From: Clostridium sp. UBA4108
Lineage (GTDB): Bacteria; Bacillota; Clostridia; Clostridiales; Clostridiaceae
Direction of reading: 5' to 3'
DNA length: 25,261 nucleotides
NCBI GenBank assembly: GCA_002381695.1
Contig: DFXM01000021.1
Coordinates: forward strand, 13,672-38,932
Part shown: piece after piece, positions 16,069 to 24,963 of the stretch
Layout: each line of letters starts with the position of its first letter
Numbering within the stretch: the stretch's first letter is position 1
The notes under the pieces: model-generated
What the model saw: only the letters and a program-made list of their open reading frames with translations
Databases searched by the model: none
Told to the model about the DNA's origin: nothing
Made by a program: the position numbers and the translations under genes

Positions 16069-16116
16069 TAGGTTACTCAAATGCATAAATATGCAATGTG
16101 AGTAACCTATTTTTTA
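16069..16116 (+). terminator. Terminator of the copper operon
   Basis: An 11-bp perfect stem, TAGGTTACTCA (16069-16079) with TGAGTAACCTA (16099-16109), has further pairing inside (ATGCATA with TATGCAT-like bases) and is followed by seven T residues. It lies between two convergent genes and may also slow minus-strand transcripts, though the T run on that side is poor. Confidence 0.9.
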
Positions 16117-16124
16117 TAAACCTA

Positions 16125-17123
16125 TCATAACACGAAAGTTTTACCATTTATAAGTGGAGTGAATATGGTATTGCACCATCTTTCCATAGCATTTTCAAAC
16201 CATTCTTCTTTATAAAATTTGTTGTGCTGGCATGCTATAAAAAGAATTACTGCAAGTGCAAAAAAAGCTTCTATATAACATATTGGTACTTCTGTCTTCA
16301 TTTCTTTTTCATACGCGTTTTTTACACATCTTCGTAGGTCTTTATCATTAATGGCAGACAGCATTGTTCCTATATCCATATAGTAGAATCCAACACCTGA
16401 TAATGAAAAGTCAATCGGTGTAATTCTATTGTCTGCGGTTAATATCATATTGGACAGTGATAAATCAGCATGAACAATTCCTAGCATATTAGGCATTTCG
16501 GACAATTCATCCATTCGCTTCTGTATAATTGCAGCAGCATCCAGAACTATATTTATATGCCTGCTATTAATATGATCATTACTTTCTGCCACTTTTAATT
16601 CTTTGTTAATCTTATCTAAAATCTGTTGTTTATACTGATACCTTTTAGCCTTGTAATTCATTTCTGGTAAACATAAATTTCCGTTGTCATCAATTTTTAC
16701 AGTTTTTGAAGCTCTATGTAAATTTGCTACCATTAAACCGATTTTCTGCGCTGTTTCACATGGTATTTCGGTATCAGATAATGTCATACCCTGTACCCAT
16801 TCCAGGACAGTGACTGGCGTTTTATCTGTTAAAATACTTACTAATAGTTCTTTATTATTCCTAACTGGTTTCTGCAATTGAAAATCTATATTTTTTTGCA
16901 GATAATCCAATAAAAGCATTTCACTTTGTATATATTCTTGCTTTTCACCTTCATTTGACAGTATTCCCAAAGAGAATCCATCAACTGGCTTGTGTATTCT
17001 TAAAACATATTGTTTTTTTATATCTTCAATTTTATATGTAATATTTTCATTATGACGTAGAAACATAATTTTAGGATTTTTAAAAGAATAAAAGCTTAAC
17101 GCTTCTTGAAGTAATTTATCCAT
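16125..17123 (-). CDS. Phosphotransferase (APH/choline kinase-fold) protein
   Basis: The product (332 aa) has a protein-kinase-like small-molecule kinase fold. Visible parts are YVLRIHKP (about 39-46, with the ATP-site basic residue), EWVQGMTL (about 108-115), the Brenner-type catalytic loop HADLSLSN (218-225, base D220), and the metal-binding aspartate D238 in IDFSLSG. Family members phosphorylate aminoglycosides, choline, homoserine or fructosamine; nothing here identifies the substrate, so it should not be called a resistance gene. The start at 17123 has a perfect AAGGAGG in front; an in-frame ATG at 17162 lacks one. It is the only intact minus-strand gene, converging on the copper operon and adjacent to a decayed gene upstream, which suggests a separately acquired segment. 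Confidence 0.85.
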   Translation of the reverse strand: MDKLLQEALSFYSFKNPKIMFLRHNENITYKIEDIKKQYVLRIHKPVDGFSLGILSNEGEKQEYIQSEMLLLDYLQKNIDFQLQKPVRNNKELLVSILTDKTPVTVLEWVQGMTLSDTEIPCETAQKIGLMVANLHRASKTVKIDDNGNLCLPEMNYKAKRYQYKQQILDKINKELKVAESNDHINSRHINIVLDAAAIIQKRMDELSEMPNMLGIVHADLSLSNMILTADNRITPIDFSLSGVGFYYMDIGTMLSAINDKDLRRCVKNAYEKEMKTEVPICYIEAFFALAVILFIACQHNKFYKEEWFENAMERWCNTIFTPLINGKTFVL

Positions 17124-17181
17124 TGGGTCCTCCTTATTATATAATAATATTGCAAGATACATTTCATTGAATAATTGTTTT

Positions 17182-17211
17182 ATAATAGGTTAGCTATCAG
17201 TATTCTATCAA
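17182..17211 (-). promoter_or_regulatory. Candidate promoter of the phosphotransferase gene
   Basis: On the minus strand TTGATA (17211-17206), an 18-bp spacer and TATTAT (17187-17182). The -35 box overlaps the end of the decayed reading frame, so the promoter may have arisen in it. Moderate match only. Confidence 0.4.
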
Positions 17212-17400
17212 ATTTCCATGTGCCGCTTCAATCATTTCATCAATATTTTTATGATTAATATACCATTCATATGGCCTGGATATTATAAAATGCCTTCAAT
17301 GTGAATAGATGCTCACAGAGGCTTGTTACTTTCTAAGAGTGCTTTTAAAATTCTGGCACCATTTCAGCATAATTCGGTTTATAAAAAAATATATATTGCA
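17197..17400 (-). pseudogene. Decayed 3' end of an unidentified gene
   Basis: Reading the minus strand from about 17400 down to 17197 gives protein-like segments that change frame at least three times: KPNYAEMVPEF, then KALLESNKPL, then EHLFTLKAFYN, then RPYEWYINHKNIDEMIEAA continuing to HGNLIEY and a stop codon at 17199-17197. Each segment resumes close to where the previous one meets a stop, as expected for a gene hit by single-base insertions or deletions. I do not recognise the family. No N-terminal part is visible upstream (17400-17495 is the leader of the next gene), so the remnant is also truncated. Confidence 0.55.
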
Positions 17401-17401
17401 G

Positions 17402-17430
17402 TTGTAGGATTTTAGTAGCTAAGATATAAT
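17402..17430 (+). promoter_or_regulatory. Promoter of the GNAT gene
   Basis: TTGTAG (17402-17407), a 17-bp spacer and TATAAT (17425-17430), giving a leader of about 58 nt before the GTG at 17495. Confidence 0.6.
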
Positions 17431-17494
17431 TAGGTAAATTAAGATCTAGGAGAGTATTTCATTAGTAAAGATTTTATATGAAGGAGGAGATATT

Positions 17495-17992
17495 GTGGAA
17501 GTTAAATTAATAGAACTATCTATGGAAGATGGACTAGAAGTTTATGATTTTTTATCTAGATTTGAGGAATGTGAGAATGGGTTTTATAATCCCATAGATA
17601 ATATTCCATATGAGGATTTTAAAATCTTTTTGGAAGATAATATAAAGAATTCTAAAGGTATGGATTTAAAAGAAGGATATGTACCTCAAACTCTATACTG
17701 GTTAAGCGTAGATGACAAATTAGTTGGTATTGGTAAATTAAGACACTATTTAAATGGAAGATTATTAAAAAGTGGAGGACATATAGGGTATGGGATTCTT
17801 AAAAGTGAAAGAAAGAAAGGGTATGGAAACTTAATCCTTCAAGAACTTTTAAAAAAAGCAAAAACTATAGGTATAGATAAGGCTTTAGTGACCTGTGATG
17901 AGAATAATTTAGGTTCTAGAAGAGTAATAGAAAATAATAAAGGGATATTAGAGAAAATAGAAGAAGGAAATTGTCATTATTGGATAGGATAG
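17495..17992 (+). CDS. GNAT-family N-acetyltransferase
   Basis: The product (165 aa) has the GNAT fold. The acetyl-CoA binding motif A is RKKGYGN (about 109-115) after a beta strand with GHIGYGI, and the later segment DENNLGSRRVIENN is the usual alpha4 region ending in a typical E-N-N pattern. Such enzymes acetylate small molecules, ribosomal proteins or antibiotics; the substrate cannot be inferred. The GTG start at 17495 is preceded by AAGGAGG (17481-17487). The gene stands alone with its own promoter. No clear terminator follows at once; hairpins occur in the next 300 bp. Confidence 0.88.
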   Translation: MEVKLIELSMEDGLEVYDFLSRFEECENGFYNPIDNIPYEDFKIFLEDNIKNSKGMDLKEGYVPQTLYWLSVDDKLVGIGKLRHYLNGRLLKSGGHIGYGILKSERKKGYGNLILQELLKKAKTIGIDKALVTCDENNLGSRRVIENNKGILEKIEEGNCHYWIG

Positions 17993-18394
17993 TTTAAGTC
18001 AAATACTATATTTAAACAAGAGGTTAGAATAAGATATAAAATTAATATGTCTTAACTAACAAAAAGCATTGCTTTCATAATGATTGTAATTGCTAGCTTT
18101 CGCTGATTAAGATTTATATTGAATTAAATAGATATATTTCAAAATATATCTACTTAATTATTGATTTACAAAAGGACAAGTAGTAGAATGTAAGTCTGAG
18201 CATTAATTTTTTAATACTTAGCACTATAAGAGAGATAATCTTTTAATAGATGGATATTTTATTGTATATCGTCAGTAAATCCTAGTAATAGAAAGCATTA
18301 CTAGGATATGTTGTTTTGTCTACAATAAGATATTAGCGGCACATCTATGAGGTGATATTTTGCTTAAAAGGCTAAGTGTAGAGGAGGATAAGAT
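17993..18394. other. 400-bp AT-rich gap with two perfect hairpins
   Basis: No gene is visible. An 11-bp inverted repeat TAGATATATTT/AAATATATCTA (18129-18139 with 18142-18152) has only a 2-nt spacer and no T run. A second perfect 11-bp repeat, ATCCTAGTAAT/ATTACTAGGAT (18279-18289 with 18297-18307), is followed by T-rich DNA and may end upstream transcripts. A TACAAT hexamer (18321-18326) 17 bp after TTACTA (18298-18303) is a weak promoter candidate for the ABC-2 operon, with its -35 box inside the second repeat. The last 25 bp hold the Shine-Dalgarno of the next gene. Confidence 0.5.
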
Positions 18395-19369
18395 ATGATT
18401 GAGATGAAAGGCATAACAAAAACCTTCAAAGTAAGTAAAAGAAGTGCAGGACTTAAAATGGCAGTAAAATCTCTTGTAAAAAGAGAGTACGAAGAATTTA
18501 AAGCATTAGATAATATCTCCTTCAATATTGAAGAAGGAGAAATGGTAGGATATATAGGACCAAATGGAGCAGGAAAAAGTACTACCATTAAGATTATGAG
18601 TGGAATTTTATATCCAGATGCAGGAGAATGTATTATTAATGGAAGAACTCCTTGGAAGGATAGAATTAATCATGTAAAAGATATTGGAGTTGTCTTTGGG
18701 CAGAGAAGCCAGCTATGGTGGGATGTACCCGTGGCAGATTCCTTTGAATTATTAAAAGGTATTTATAAAATACCAGAGAGTAAGTTTAAAAGCAATATGA
18801 AGATGCTTACTGATTTGCTCAATATAGAAGAGATTATTAAAGTACCCACAAGGCAGTTAAGTCTTGGTCAACGTATGAAATGCGAAATAGCAGCCTCATT
18901 ACTTCATAGCCCTAAGATTTTATTCTTAGATGAACCCACCATTGGACTTGATGCAATCTCCAAAATTGCAGTTCGAGATTTTATAAAAACCATAAATAAA
19001 GAAAATAAAACCACCGTTATACTAACCACACATGATACTCAAGATATAGAAGCCCTAACTAAAAGAATTGTACTTATTGGAAAGGGAAAAGTTTTGCTAG
19101 ATGGCAATTTAGATGAACTTAAGCAAAAATTTAATAGATATAGAACTATAAGTATAGATTACTCAGGAATTTTAGATGAACTTCCTAAAGGAGTAAGGAT
19201 TATAGAAAAATACACAGGACATATAGTAATTTCTGTTGATACTGAGAAGATTTCTATTTCTACAGTAATAGGTATTTTGGCAGAGAAAATTGAATTAATA
19301 GATTTTAGTGTGGATTCTATCACCATGGATGAAGTAGTGGTAGGGCTTTATAAGGAGTATCAGATATGA
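18395..19369 (+). CDS. ABC-2 type exporter, ATP-binding protein
   Basis: A 324-aa cytosolic ATPase: Walker A GPNGAGKST (55-63), Q103, signature LSLGQ (155-159), Walker B ILFLDE with catalytic E180, and switch H213. The sequence around FGQRSQLWWDVP and the 20-residue insertion near the N-terminus (SKRSAGLKMAVKSLVKREYE) are typical of the COG4586 family, which works with two distinct ABC-2 permeases. The C-terminal ~90 residues form the usual regulatory extension. GAGGAGG (18381-18387) is 7 nt before the ATG. The stop overlaps the ATG of the first permease (ATGA at 19366-19369). Substrate unknown. Confidence 0.93.
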   Translation: MIEMKGITKTFKVSKRSAGLKMAVKSLVKREYEEFKALDNISFNIEEGEMVGYIGPNGAGKSTTIKIMSGILYPDAGECIINGRTPWKDRINHVKDIGVVFGQRSQLWWDVPVADSFELLKGIYKIPESKFKSNMKMLTDLLNIEEIIKVPTRQLSLGQRMKCEIAASLLHSPKILFLDEPTIGLDAISKIAVRDFIKTINKENKTTVILTTHDTQDIEALTKRIVLIGKGKVLLDGNLDELKQKFNRYRTISIDYSGILDELPKGVRIIEKYTGHIVISVDTEKISISTVIGILAEKIELIDFSVDSITMDEVVVGLYKEYQI

Positions 19370-20169
19370 GAGGATATATATCTTATTTTAAAATGAAATT
19401 TATTCATGGACTTCAATATAGAGCAGCTGCCTATGCAGGAATTGCAACTCAATTTGCTTGGGGATTTATGTATATAATGATGTACGATACCTTTTATAAG
19501 AGCAATCCACAGATGGCACCAATGGAGTTTTCACAGCTTGCTAGCTACATATGGCTTCAACAGGCATTTCTGGTACTGTTTATGACCTGGTTTTTAGATA
19601 ATGAAATTTTTGATTTAATATCTAAAGGAAATGTGTCCTATGAACTTTGCAGACCTTTAGATATCTACAATATATGGTTTGCAAAGAGTTGCGCAGGTAG
19701 ATTATCGAAAGCATTATTAAGATGTTTTCCCATACTTATAATTGCATTTTTACTCCCAGAGCCCTATAGATTCACCTTGCCTAGCTCGTATTTAAGTGGA
19801 GTTTTATTTATTATAGCAATGATTTTAGGTTTCATTGTAGTAGTAGCTTATTGTATGTTTGTTTATATTTTCACCTTTTATACTATTTCCCCCATGGGAG
19901 TGAGAATAGCACTAGTTATGACAGCAGATTTTTTCTCAGGAGGGTTAATTCCACTGCCATTTTTACCACAGTGGCTCACTAAATATATTGAACTATCACC
20001 TTTTGCAGCTATGCAAAATGTTCCCTTTAGAATTTATAGCGGAAATATGGATTTAAAGGAAGCAATGATAGCTATAGTATTACAAATCTTCTGGGGAATT
20101 TTATTAGTTGTTTTAGGTAAACTTTTAATTTCTAAAACTCTAAAAAAAGTAGTAGTTCAAGGAGGTTAA
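19366..20169 (+). CDS. ABC-2 type exporter, permease 1
   Basis: A 267-aa membrane protein with about six hydrophobic segments, of the COG4587-type ABC-2 permease family. Recognisable stretches are SYELCRPLDIYNIWFAK (91-107) and FFSGGLIPLPFLPQWL (189-204). It pairs with the ATPase gene it overlaps by 4 bp and with permease 2, which starts 2 bp after its stop. The three form one heteromeric exporter; what is exported is not known. Confidence 0.9.
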   Translation: MRGYISYFKMKFIHGLQYRAAAYAGIATQFAWGFMYIMMYDTFYKSNPQMAPMEFSQLASYIWLQQAFLVLFMTWFLDNEIFDLISKGNVSYELCRPLDIYNIWFAKSCAGRLSKALLRCFPILIIAFLLPEPYRFTLPSSYLSGVLFIIAMILGFIVVVAYCMFVYIFTFYTISPMGVRIALVMTADFFSGGLIPLPFLPQWLTKYIELSPFAAMQNVPFRIYSGNMDLKEAMIAIVLQIFWGILLVVLGKLLISKTLKKVVVQGG

Positions 20170-20171
20170 TA

Positions 20172-20954
20172 ATGAAATTATATATGAAATATTTTTCTAT
20201 TCATTTAAAGTCAATAATGGAATATAAAACATCTTTTATACTTACATCCATAGGGCAGGGTCTTACTACATTTTTCTCCTTTCTTAGCATGTATTTCTTA
20301 TTCGATAGATTTGGAAGTATTAATAATTATACCTTTAATGAAGTGTTATTATGTTTTAGTACCATATTCATGTCCTTTGCTCTAGCGGAATGTTTTGGAA
20401 GAGGATTTGACTCTTTTTCTACCATAATATCTAATGGAGAGTTTGATAGAATTATGGTAAGACCTCAAAATGAAATATTACAAGTAATTGGAGCGAAGAT
20501 TGAACTTACTAGGATTGGAAGGTTATTGCAGGCATCTATTATTTTTATATATGCAATATTGACCTGCAGAGTGATATGGAGTTCAGAGAAAATATTGACT
20601 TTAATCTTGATGATTCTAGGAGGAGTTTGTGTTTTCTTTTCCTTATTTATGATTTATGCAGCCATATGTTTTTTCACTTTGGAAGGTCTTGAATTTATGA
20701 ACATTTTTACTGATGGGGGAAGGGAGCTTGCACAATATCCGCTAGACATTTATAAAAAGTGGGTAGTAAAGTTTTTTACTTATGTAGTTCCACTAGCATT
20801 TATAAATTATTATCCATTTTTATTTTTAATAGATAAATTTCATGGAAATAAATTTTTATATATGTTTTCGCCATTAGTATCGATGATTTTCATAGTACCA
20901 AGTTTTATATTTTGGAAATTTGGCGTAGCCCATTATAAATCAACAGGGTCATAA
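20172..20954 (+). CDS. ABC-2 type exporter, permease 2
   Basis: A 260-aa membrane protein with about six hydrophobic segments, of the COG3694-type ABC-2 permease family that accompanies COG4586/COG4587 proteins. The segment NGEFDRIMVRPQNEILQVIG (about 87-106) is the counterpart of the RPLD loop of permease 1. The Shine-Dalgarno AGGAGG lies in the last codons of permease 1, so translation is coupled. It is the last gene of the operon, followed by a terminator at 21016-21060. Confidence 0.9.
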   Translation: MKLYMKYFSIHLKSIMEYKTSFILTSIGQGLTTFFSFLSMYFLFDRFGSINNYTFNEVLLCFSTIFMSFALAECFGRGFDSFSTIISNGEFDRIMVRPQNEILQVIGAKIELTRIGRLLQASIIFIYAILTCRVIWSSEKILTLILMILGGVCVFFSLFMIYAAICFFTLEGLEFMNIFTDGGRELAQYPLDIYKKWVVKFFTYVVPLAFINYYPFLFLIDKFHGNKFLYMFSPLVSMIFIVPSFIFWKFGVAHYKSTGS

Positions 20955-21015
20955 TAGTATAAACCTAATTCTTAGCTTCATTAGAGGTTGAGATAATATA
21001 AATCTAAAAAATATT

Positions 21016-21060
21016 GGCAGCTTTAAAATGATTATTGAAATTATTTTAAAGCTGCCTTTA
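21016..21060 (+). terminator. Rho-independent terminator after the ABC-2 operon
   Basis: A 14-bp perfect stem (21016-21029 with 21043-21056) closed by 13 nt and followed by TTTA. Confidence 0.8.
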
Positions 21061-21121
21061 ATAATAAGTTGAGCAATAGTATGGGAATTTAGATAGAGAG
21101 TAAAAAAAGGAATAAAATACA

Positions 21122-21150
21122 TTTACAGTAAAACAATGTTATGCTACAAT
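21122..21150 (+). promoter_or_regulatory. Extended -10 promoter of the second ABC exporter pair
   Basis: TTTACA (21122-21127), a 17-bp spacer and TACAAT (21145-21150), with TG at 21142-21143 as an extended -10. Transcription should start near 21157, so the in-frame ATG at 21149 cannot be the translation start. Confidence 0.75.
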
Positions 21151-21214
21151 GAATTTATGGCATATTTATACAAATTTTTACTTTAATGCATATAATTCGG
21201 GGGGAAGGGTGATC

Positions 21215-23008
21215 ATGATGAAAAAAGAGTCATATGGTGTATCGGATATAGTTGGAATTCCGTTTAGATGTGCACCATGGTATTCAACATTAATAGCAGC
21301 TCAAAAAATTGCAAATGGAATAATTCCAACTTTGCAAGTAATAGTAACTGCTAAATTTTTAGATACTGCAATAGCTATTGTTAGTGGAAATAAAGTGGTT
21401 AATGAAATATTTATTCCTTTAGCTTTAGTAGTATTACTTATTGGATATGGTTGGATTGCATCACAACTTATAAAGCTTGTGGAAATAAAGTTGGAGCTTA
21501 AACTTAGAGAGAATTTTAGAGTTATTATTACTGAAAAGAGAGCTAAGCTTAAATACAAACATATCGAGAATAAGGATACTTGGGATTTAATATCGAGAGT
21601 AGCTAAAGAACCAGAGATTCAATGTAAAAATGCCTATAGGGATTTATTAGATATGATTTCTATGATACTACAAATTGTGGGTCTATTACTTGTATTAGTT
21701 GCTCAAGTATGGTGGGCAGCTTTAGTGATAGTTGGGATTTCTCTACCTCTCTTTGCGGTGGCATTAAAGGGGGGAAAAGCAACCTATGAAGCAAGCAGAG
21801 AAGTATCTAAGTATAAGAGGAAATATGAATATTTAAGAGAAGTATTGACTGGAAGAGAAGGGGTAGAAGAAAGAGCACTTTTTGGATATACTGAGAAAGT
21901 TAATGATAAATGGGAAGAGCAGTATGAGAGTGCAAGAAAAATAGAATATAAAACTGAATTAAAGTGGTTTATAAAGATGAAGACTAGTAGCATAATAACA
22001 GCCATAATCTCTATAGGGATTGTTATAGTTCTTATAAACCCTGTATTAAATGGATTATTAACAATTGGTATGTTTATTTCCATAGTTAATGGGGTTTTTG
22101 GACTCATTCAAATGATGTCTTGGGGACTCAGTTATAGCGTTGAACAATTAGCAAAAAATAAAGAATATTTGAAAGATTTAACGAATTTTTCACAGTTAGA
22201 TGAAAGTGAAGGAGCTATAGATGAACCTTCTAGAGAGAGTTTACAATTGAAATCTCTGGAATTTAAGAAAGTGTCTTTCAAATATCCAGGTATGGATAAT
22301 TATATTTTAAAAGATTTATCTTTTATTATTAGAGAGGGAAAGCACTATGCTTTTGTAGGGGTTAATGGAGCTGGAAAGACCACTATAACTAAACTTATCA
22401 CTGGATTATATGAAGATTTTGAAGGTGAAATATTAATAAATGGGAAAAGTATTAAAGAATACAAACATAGTGAATTAAAAGCATTAAGCTCGGTGGTATA
22501 TCAGGATTTTGCAAAATATTTTATTTCTTTTAAGGATAATATTGCTTTAGGAAATATCAATAGTTTAGATGATAATTTAGATACTATAAATATGAATTCA
22601 GCTATAAAAACCATGGAGATGGAAGATTTAATTGGAAAATTACCTAAAGGAGTAAATACACATCTAGGGAAGATTAAGAGTGATGGTCAAGACATATCAG
22701 GAGGGCAATGGCAAAGAATAGCCATGGCAAGAAGCATTATTAGCTCAGCAAGTCTTAGAATATTGGATGAACCTACTGCTGCTCTTGATCCCATAAGTGA
22801 AAGTAATATTTATGAACAGTTTGAAGAGATAAGCAGAGGGGGAACTACAATTTTTATAAGCCATAGATTAGGGTCTACTAAGCTTGCTAATGAGATTTTT
22901 GTTATTGGTAATGGAGCCATAGTAGAAAAAGGATCCCATGAAGAACTTATAGCGTTAAATGGAGCTTATGCAGAGATGTATGAAAGTCAAAGGAGCTGGT
23001 ATTTATGA
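21215..23008 (+). CDS. ABC exporter half-transporter A (GGQWQR type)
   Basis: A 597-aa exporter subunit with a membrane domain (about 20-330) and an ATPase domain (about 345-597). Walker A is GVNGAGKTT (382-390), Q430, signature ISGGQ (494-498) followed by WQR, Walker B RILDE with E519, and switch H550. Both catalytic residues are present. SGGQWQR is common in NisT/SpaT-like and other peptide-exporting ABC proteins; no precursor peptide, peptidase domain or modification enzyme is visible here, so peptide export is only a hypothesis. Starts at 21215 or 21218 both follow AAGGGTGATC (21205-21214), which pairs well with the 16S 3' end; the frame extends upstream to 21149 but that lies in the promoter. 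It overlaps the partner gene by 4 bp. Confidence 0.9.
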   Translation: MMKKESYGVSDIVGIPFRCAPWYSTLIAAQKIANGIIPTLQVIVTAKFLDTAIAIVSGNKVVNEIFIPLALVVLLIGYGWIASQLIKLVEIKLELKLRENFRVIITEKRAKLKYKHIENKDTWDLISRVAKEPEIQCKNAYRDLLDMISMILQIVGLLLVLVAQVWWAALVIVGISLPLFAVALKGGKATYEASREVSKYKRKYEYLREVLTGREGVEERALFGYTEKVNDKWEEQYESARKIEYKTELKWFIKMKTSSIITAIISIGIVIVLINPVLNGLLTIGMFISIVNGVFGLIQMMSWGLSYSVEQLAKNKEYLKDLTNFSQLDESEGAIDEPSRESLQLKSLEFKKVSFKYPGMDNYILKDLSFIIREGKHYAFVGVNGAGKTTITKLITGLYEDFEGEILINGKSIKEYKHSELKALSSVVYQDFAKYFISFKDNIALGNINSLDDNLDTINMNSAIKTMEMEDLIGKLPKGVNTHLGKIKSDGQDISGGQWQRIAMARSIISSASLRILDEPTAALDPISESNIYEQFEEISRGGTTIFISHRLGSTKLANEIFVIGNGAIVEKGSHEELIALNGAYAEMYESQRSWYL

Positions 23009-24834
23009 TAAAGGAGAATAAAAAAGAAGATATATCCTTTTTAAAAATAATGTCTAAAGTTATACCTATGGCCTTTTGGGCATGTCCTGTTTACTTCATA
23101 GTTTGGAATGTAGTGAGCATTTTTCACGGAGTATCTCATGGATTTAACACTTTTATGACTCAGAAACTTTTTGATGTAGTCACAGAAGGGGTCAATAAAG
23201 GTGGGACAAGTCAAAGAATAATATTATGGGCAATTGCCTTAGGATTAGCTTTAATATTGTGTCAAATATTAAATGGGGTTGGAAACTTTATGTTTAGCAA
23301 TCAGGAAAAGATGATGGTTAGGCATGTAGGAAAAAAGATAAATGAAAAAGCAGGGAGATTAGATCCTATTGCTTTTGAAGATACAAAATATTTGGATGAT
23401 ATCAATAAAGCTAATGAAGGTATGCTAAATAGCGGATTTTTGGTATTTATAATTACGAGCATCTTCACTTTTTATCTTCCATACTTTCTTTTTATGGCAA
23501 TATATCTTTATAGTTTAAAACCAATCTTAGCGCTATCCTTAATATTAATATTTATTCCAGTTGCTTTAACTCAGCTAATCAGGGTCAAGGTGTTCGGAAA
23601 GCTAGCTGATGAATCAGCACCTATAAGGAGGGAATATGAATATTATGAAAGGTGCATAGTTGATAGAGAATATTATAAAGAAACTAGACTTTTAGGAGCT
23701 TTTAAATATTTTAAAGATATATATATTCTATCTTTAAACTTGCTTAATAAAAAAATATGGTCAGCAGAAAGAAAATCAAATCTTATAGAATTAGGTATGA
23801 AAATTATAACACTTTTGGGGTATGTGGGAGTACTTTATCTATTATTCGATTCACTTATAAAGGGAGATATATCACCAGGTGCTTTTGGAGCTATATTTTC
23901 ATCTATAGGGCTAATGTTTGGAATAATGGAGGAAATAATATGTAGGCATATAGGTGCTATCACAAGAAATATCGGAACTGTGAAAAACCTTGTAAGATTT
24001 CTTGATATGCCAGAGAGAAGTGGAGAGGAAATAAAAATCCAAGGAATTCCTAATATATCAATACAAGATGTTTCTTTTAGTTATCCAGGATCAGATAGGA
24101 AGTCATTAAATGGAATAAATTTAGAAGTTAAATCTGGAGAAACTATTGCTATAGTTGGAGAAAATGGGGCAGGAAAAACTACATTAGTTAAACTTATTAC
24201 AGGGTTATATTTACCAACAGAGGGAAAGGTATTTATAGGGGGAGCAGATACTAGTAAAGTATCAATTAAGTCTTTATATGAAAATATCTCAGGGGTATTT
24301 CAAAAGTATCAGAGATATAAGATGACCCTTGAAGAAAATATTGAAATAAGTTCCTTAAATAATAAAGGTCAGTTAACCAGTGAGGATAAAAAGGAAGCTA
24401 TACAGAAGGCTGCAGTAAATGCAGACTTAGAAATCGGTGAAGAAAAGTTTCCTGAGGGCTATGAGACCATGCTCTCTCGTGAATTTGATGGGGTAGACTT
24501 ATCTGGTGGACAATGGCAGAGGATAGCTATTGCAAGGGGTTTTTATAGAGGGCATAATATGATAGTTCTAGATGAACCAACAGCTGCTATAGACCCTGTG
24601 GAAGAAACTAAGATATATAGCAAATTTGCTGAAATGTCTAAAGGAAATACATCTATAATAGTTACTCATAGGTTAGGATCAGCAAAAATAGCAGATAGGA
24701 TAATAGTTATGGATAAAGGTGGGATAGCTGAGATTGGAACTCATGAAGAGCTTATAGAAAATATGGGCAAATATGCAGAGATGTATAATGCACAAAGTAA
24801 GTGGTATGTTGATGAGGCAGCGGCTAGTTGTTAA
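23005..24834 (+). CDS. ABC exporter half-transporter B (GGQWQR type)
   Basis: A 609-aa exporter subunit overlapping its partner (ATGA at 23005-23008). The membrane domain spans about 20-335 and the ATPase domain about 350-609. Walker A is GENGAGKTT (385-393), Q433, signature LSGGQ (499-503) followed by WQR, Walker B MIVLDE with E524, and switch H555. All ATPase residues are canonical, so unlike the pair at 7-10.6 kb both ATP sites of the heterodimer should hydrolyse. No regulator gene is attached. Two strong terminators follow. Substrate unknown. Confidence 0.9.
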   Translation: MIKENKKEDISFLKIMSKVIPMAFWACPVYFIVWNVVSIFHGVSHGFNTFMTQKLFDVVTEGVNKGGTSQRIILWAIALGLALILCQILNGVGNFMFSNQEKMMVRHVGKKINEKAGRLDPIAFEDTKYLDDINKANEGMLNSGFLVFIITSIFTFYLPYFLFMAIYLYSLKPILALSLILIFIPVALTQLIRVKVFGKLADESAPIRREYEYYERCIVDREYYKETRLLGAFKYFKDIYILSLNLLNKKIWSAERKSNLIELGMKIITLLGYVGVLYLLFDSLIKGDISPGAFGAIFSSIGLMFGIMEEIICRHIGAITRNIGTVKNLVRFLDMPERSGEEIKIQGIPNISIQDVSFSYPGSDRKSLNGINLEVKSGETIAIVGENGAGKTTLVKLITGLYLPTEGKVFIGGADTSKVSIKSLYENISGVFQKYQRYKMTLEENIEISSLNNKGQLTSEDKKEAIQKAAVNADLEIGEEKFPEGYETMLSREFDGVDLSGGQWQRIAIARGFYRGHNMIVLDEPTAAIDPVEETKIYSKFAEMSKGNTSIIVTHRLGSAKIADRIIVMDKGGIAEIGTHEELIENMGKYAEMYNAQSKWYVDEAAASC

Positions 24835-24927
24835 TAAAATGAATTAATTGCATAAGGATTATACAATTCTATAAATTCAACTTACTAAGTATTAAATTGA
24901 AATTTTTTATTTAAATTATATATAAAT

Positions 24928-24960
24928 GAAAAAGTATCTCTAATTAAGAGATACTTTTTC
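24928..24960. terminator. Bidirectional-type terminator hairpin
   Basis: A 14-bp perfect stem, GAAAAAGTATCTCT (24928-24941) with its complement at 24947-24960, has a 5-nt loop. The A run on the left and T run on the right would work for transcripts from either side. Confidence 0.88.
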
Positions 24961-24963
24961 ACT

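Noticed and set aside
16125..17123. Aminoglycoside resistance gene
   Set aside because: Only the general kinase fold is visible; the same motifs occur in choline, homoserine and other small-molecule kinases.
18129..18152. Terminator for the GNAT gene
   Set aside because: A perfect stem but all A/T with a 2-nt spacer and no T run; kept only as a note within the gap.
21149..21214. In-frame upstream ATG for the second exporter's first gene
   Set aside because: It falls inside the -10 box of a very good promoter and has no Shine-Dalgarno; 21215/21218 have one.
23757..23945. Small + strand frame inside the last exporter gene
   Set aside because: It is an out-of-frame reading of a confidently coding region, with no ribosome-binding site and no domain.
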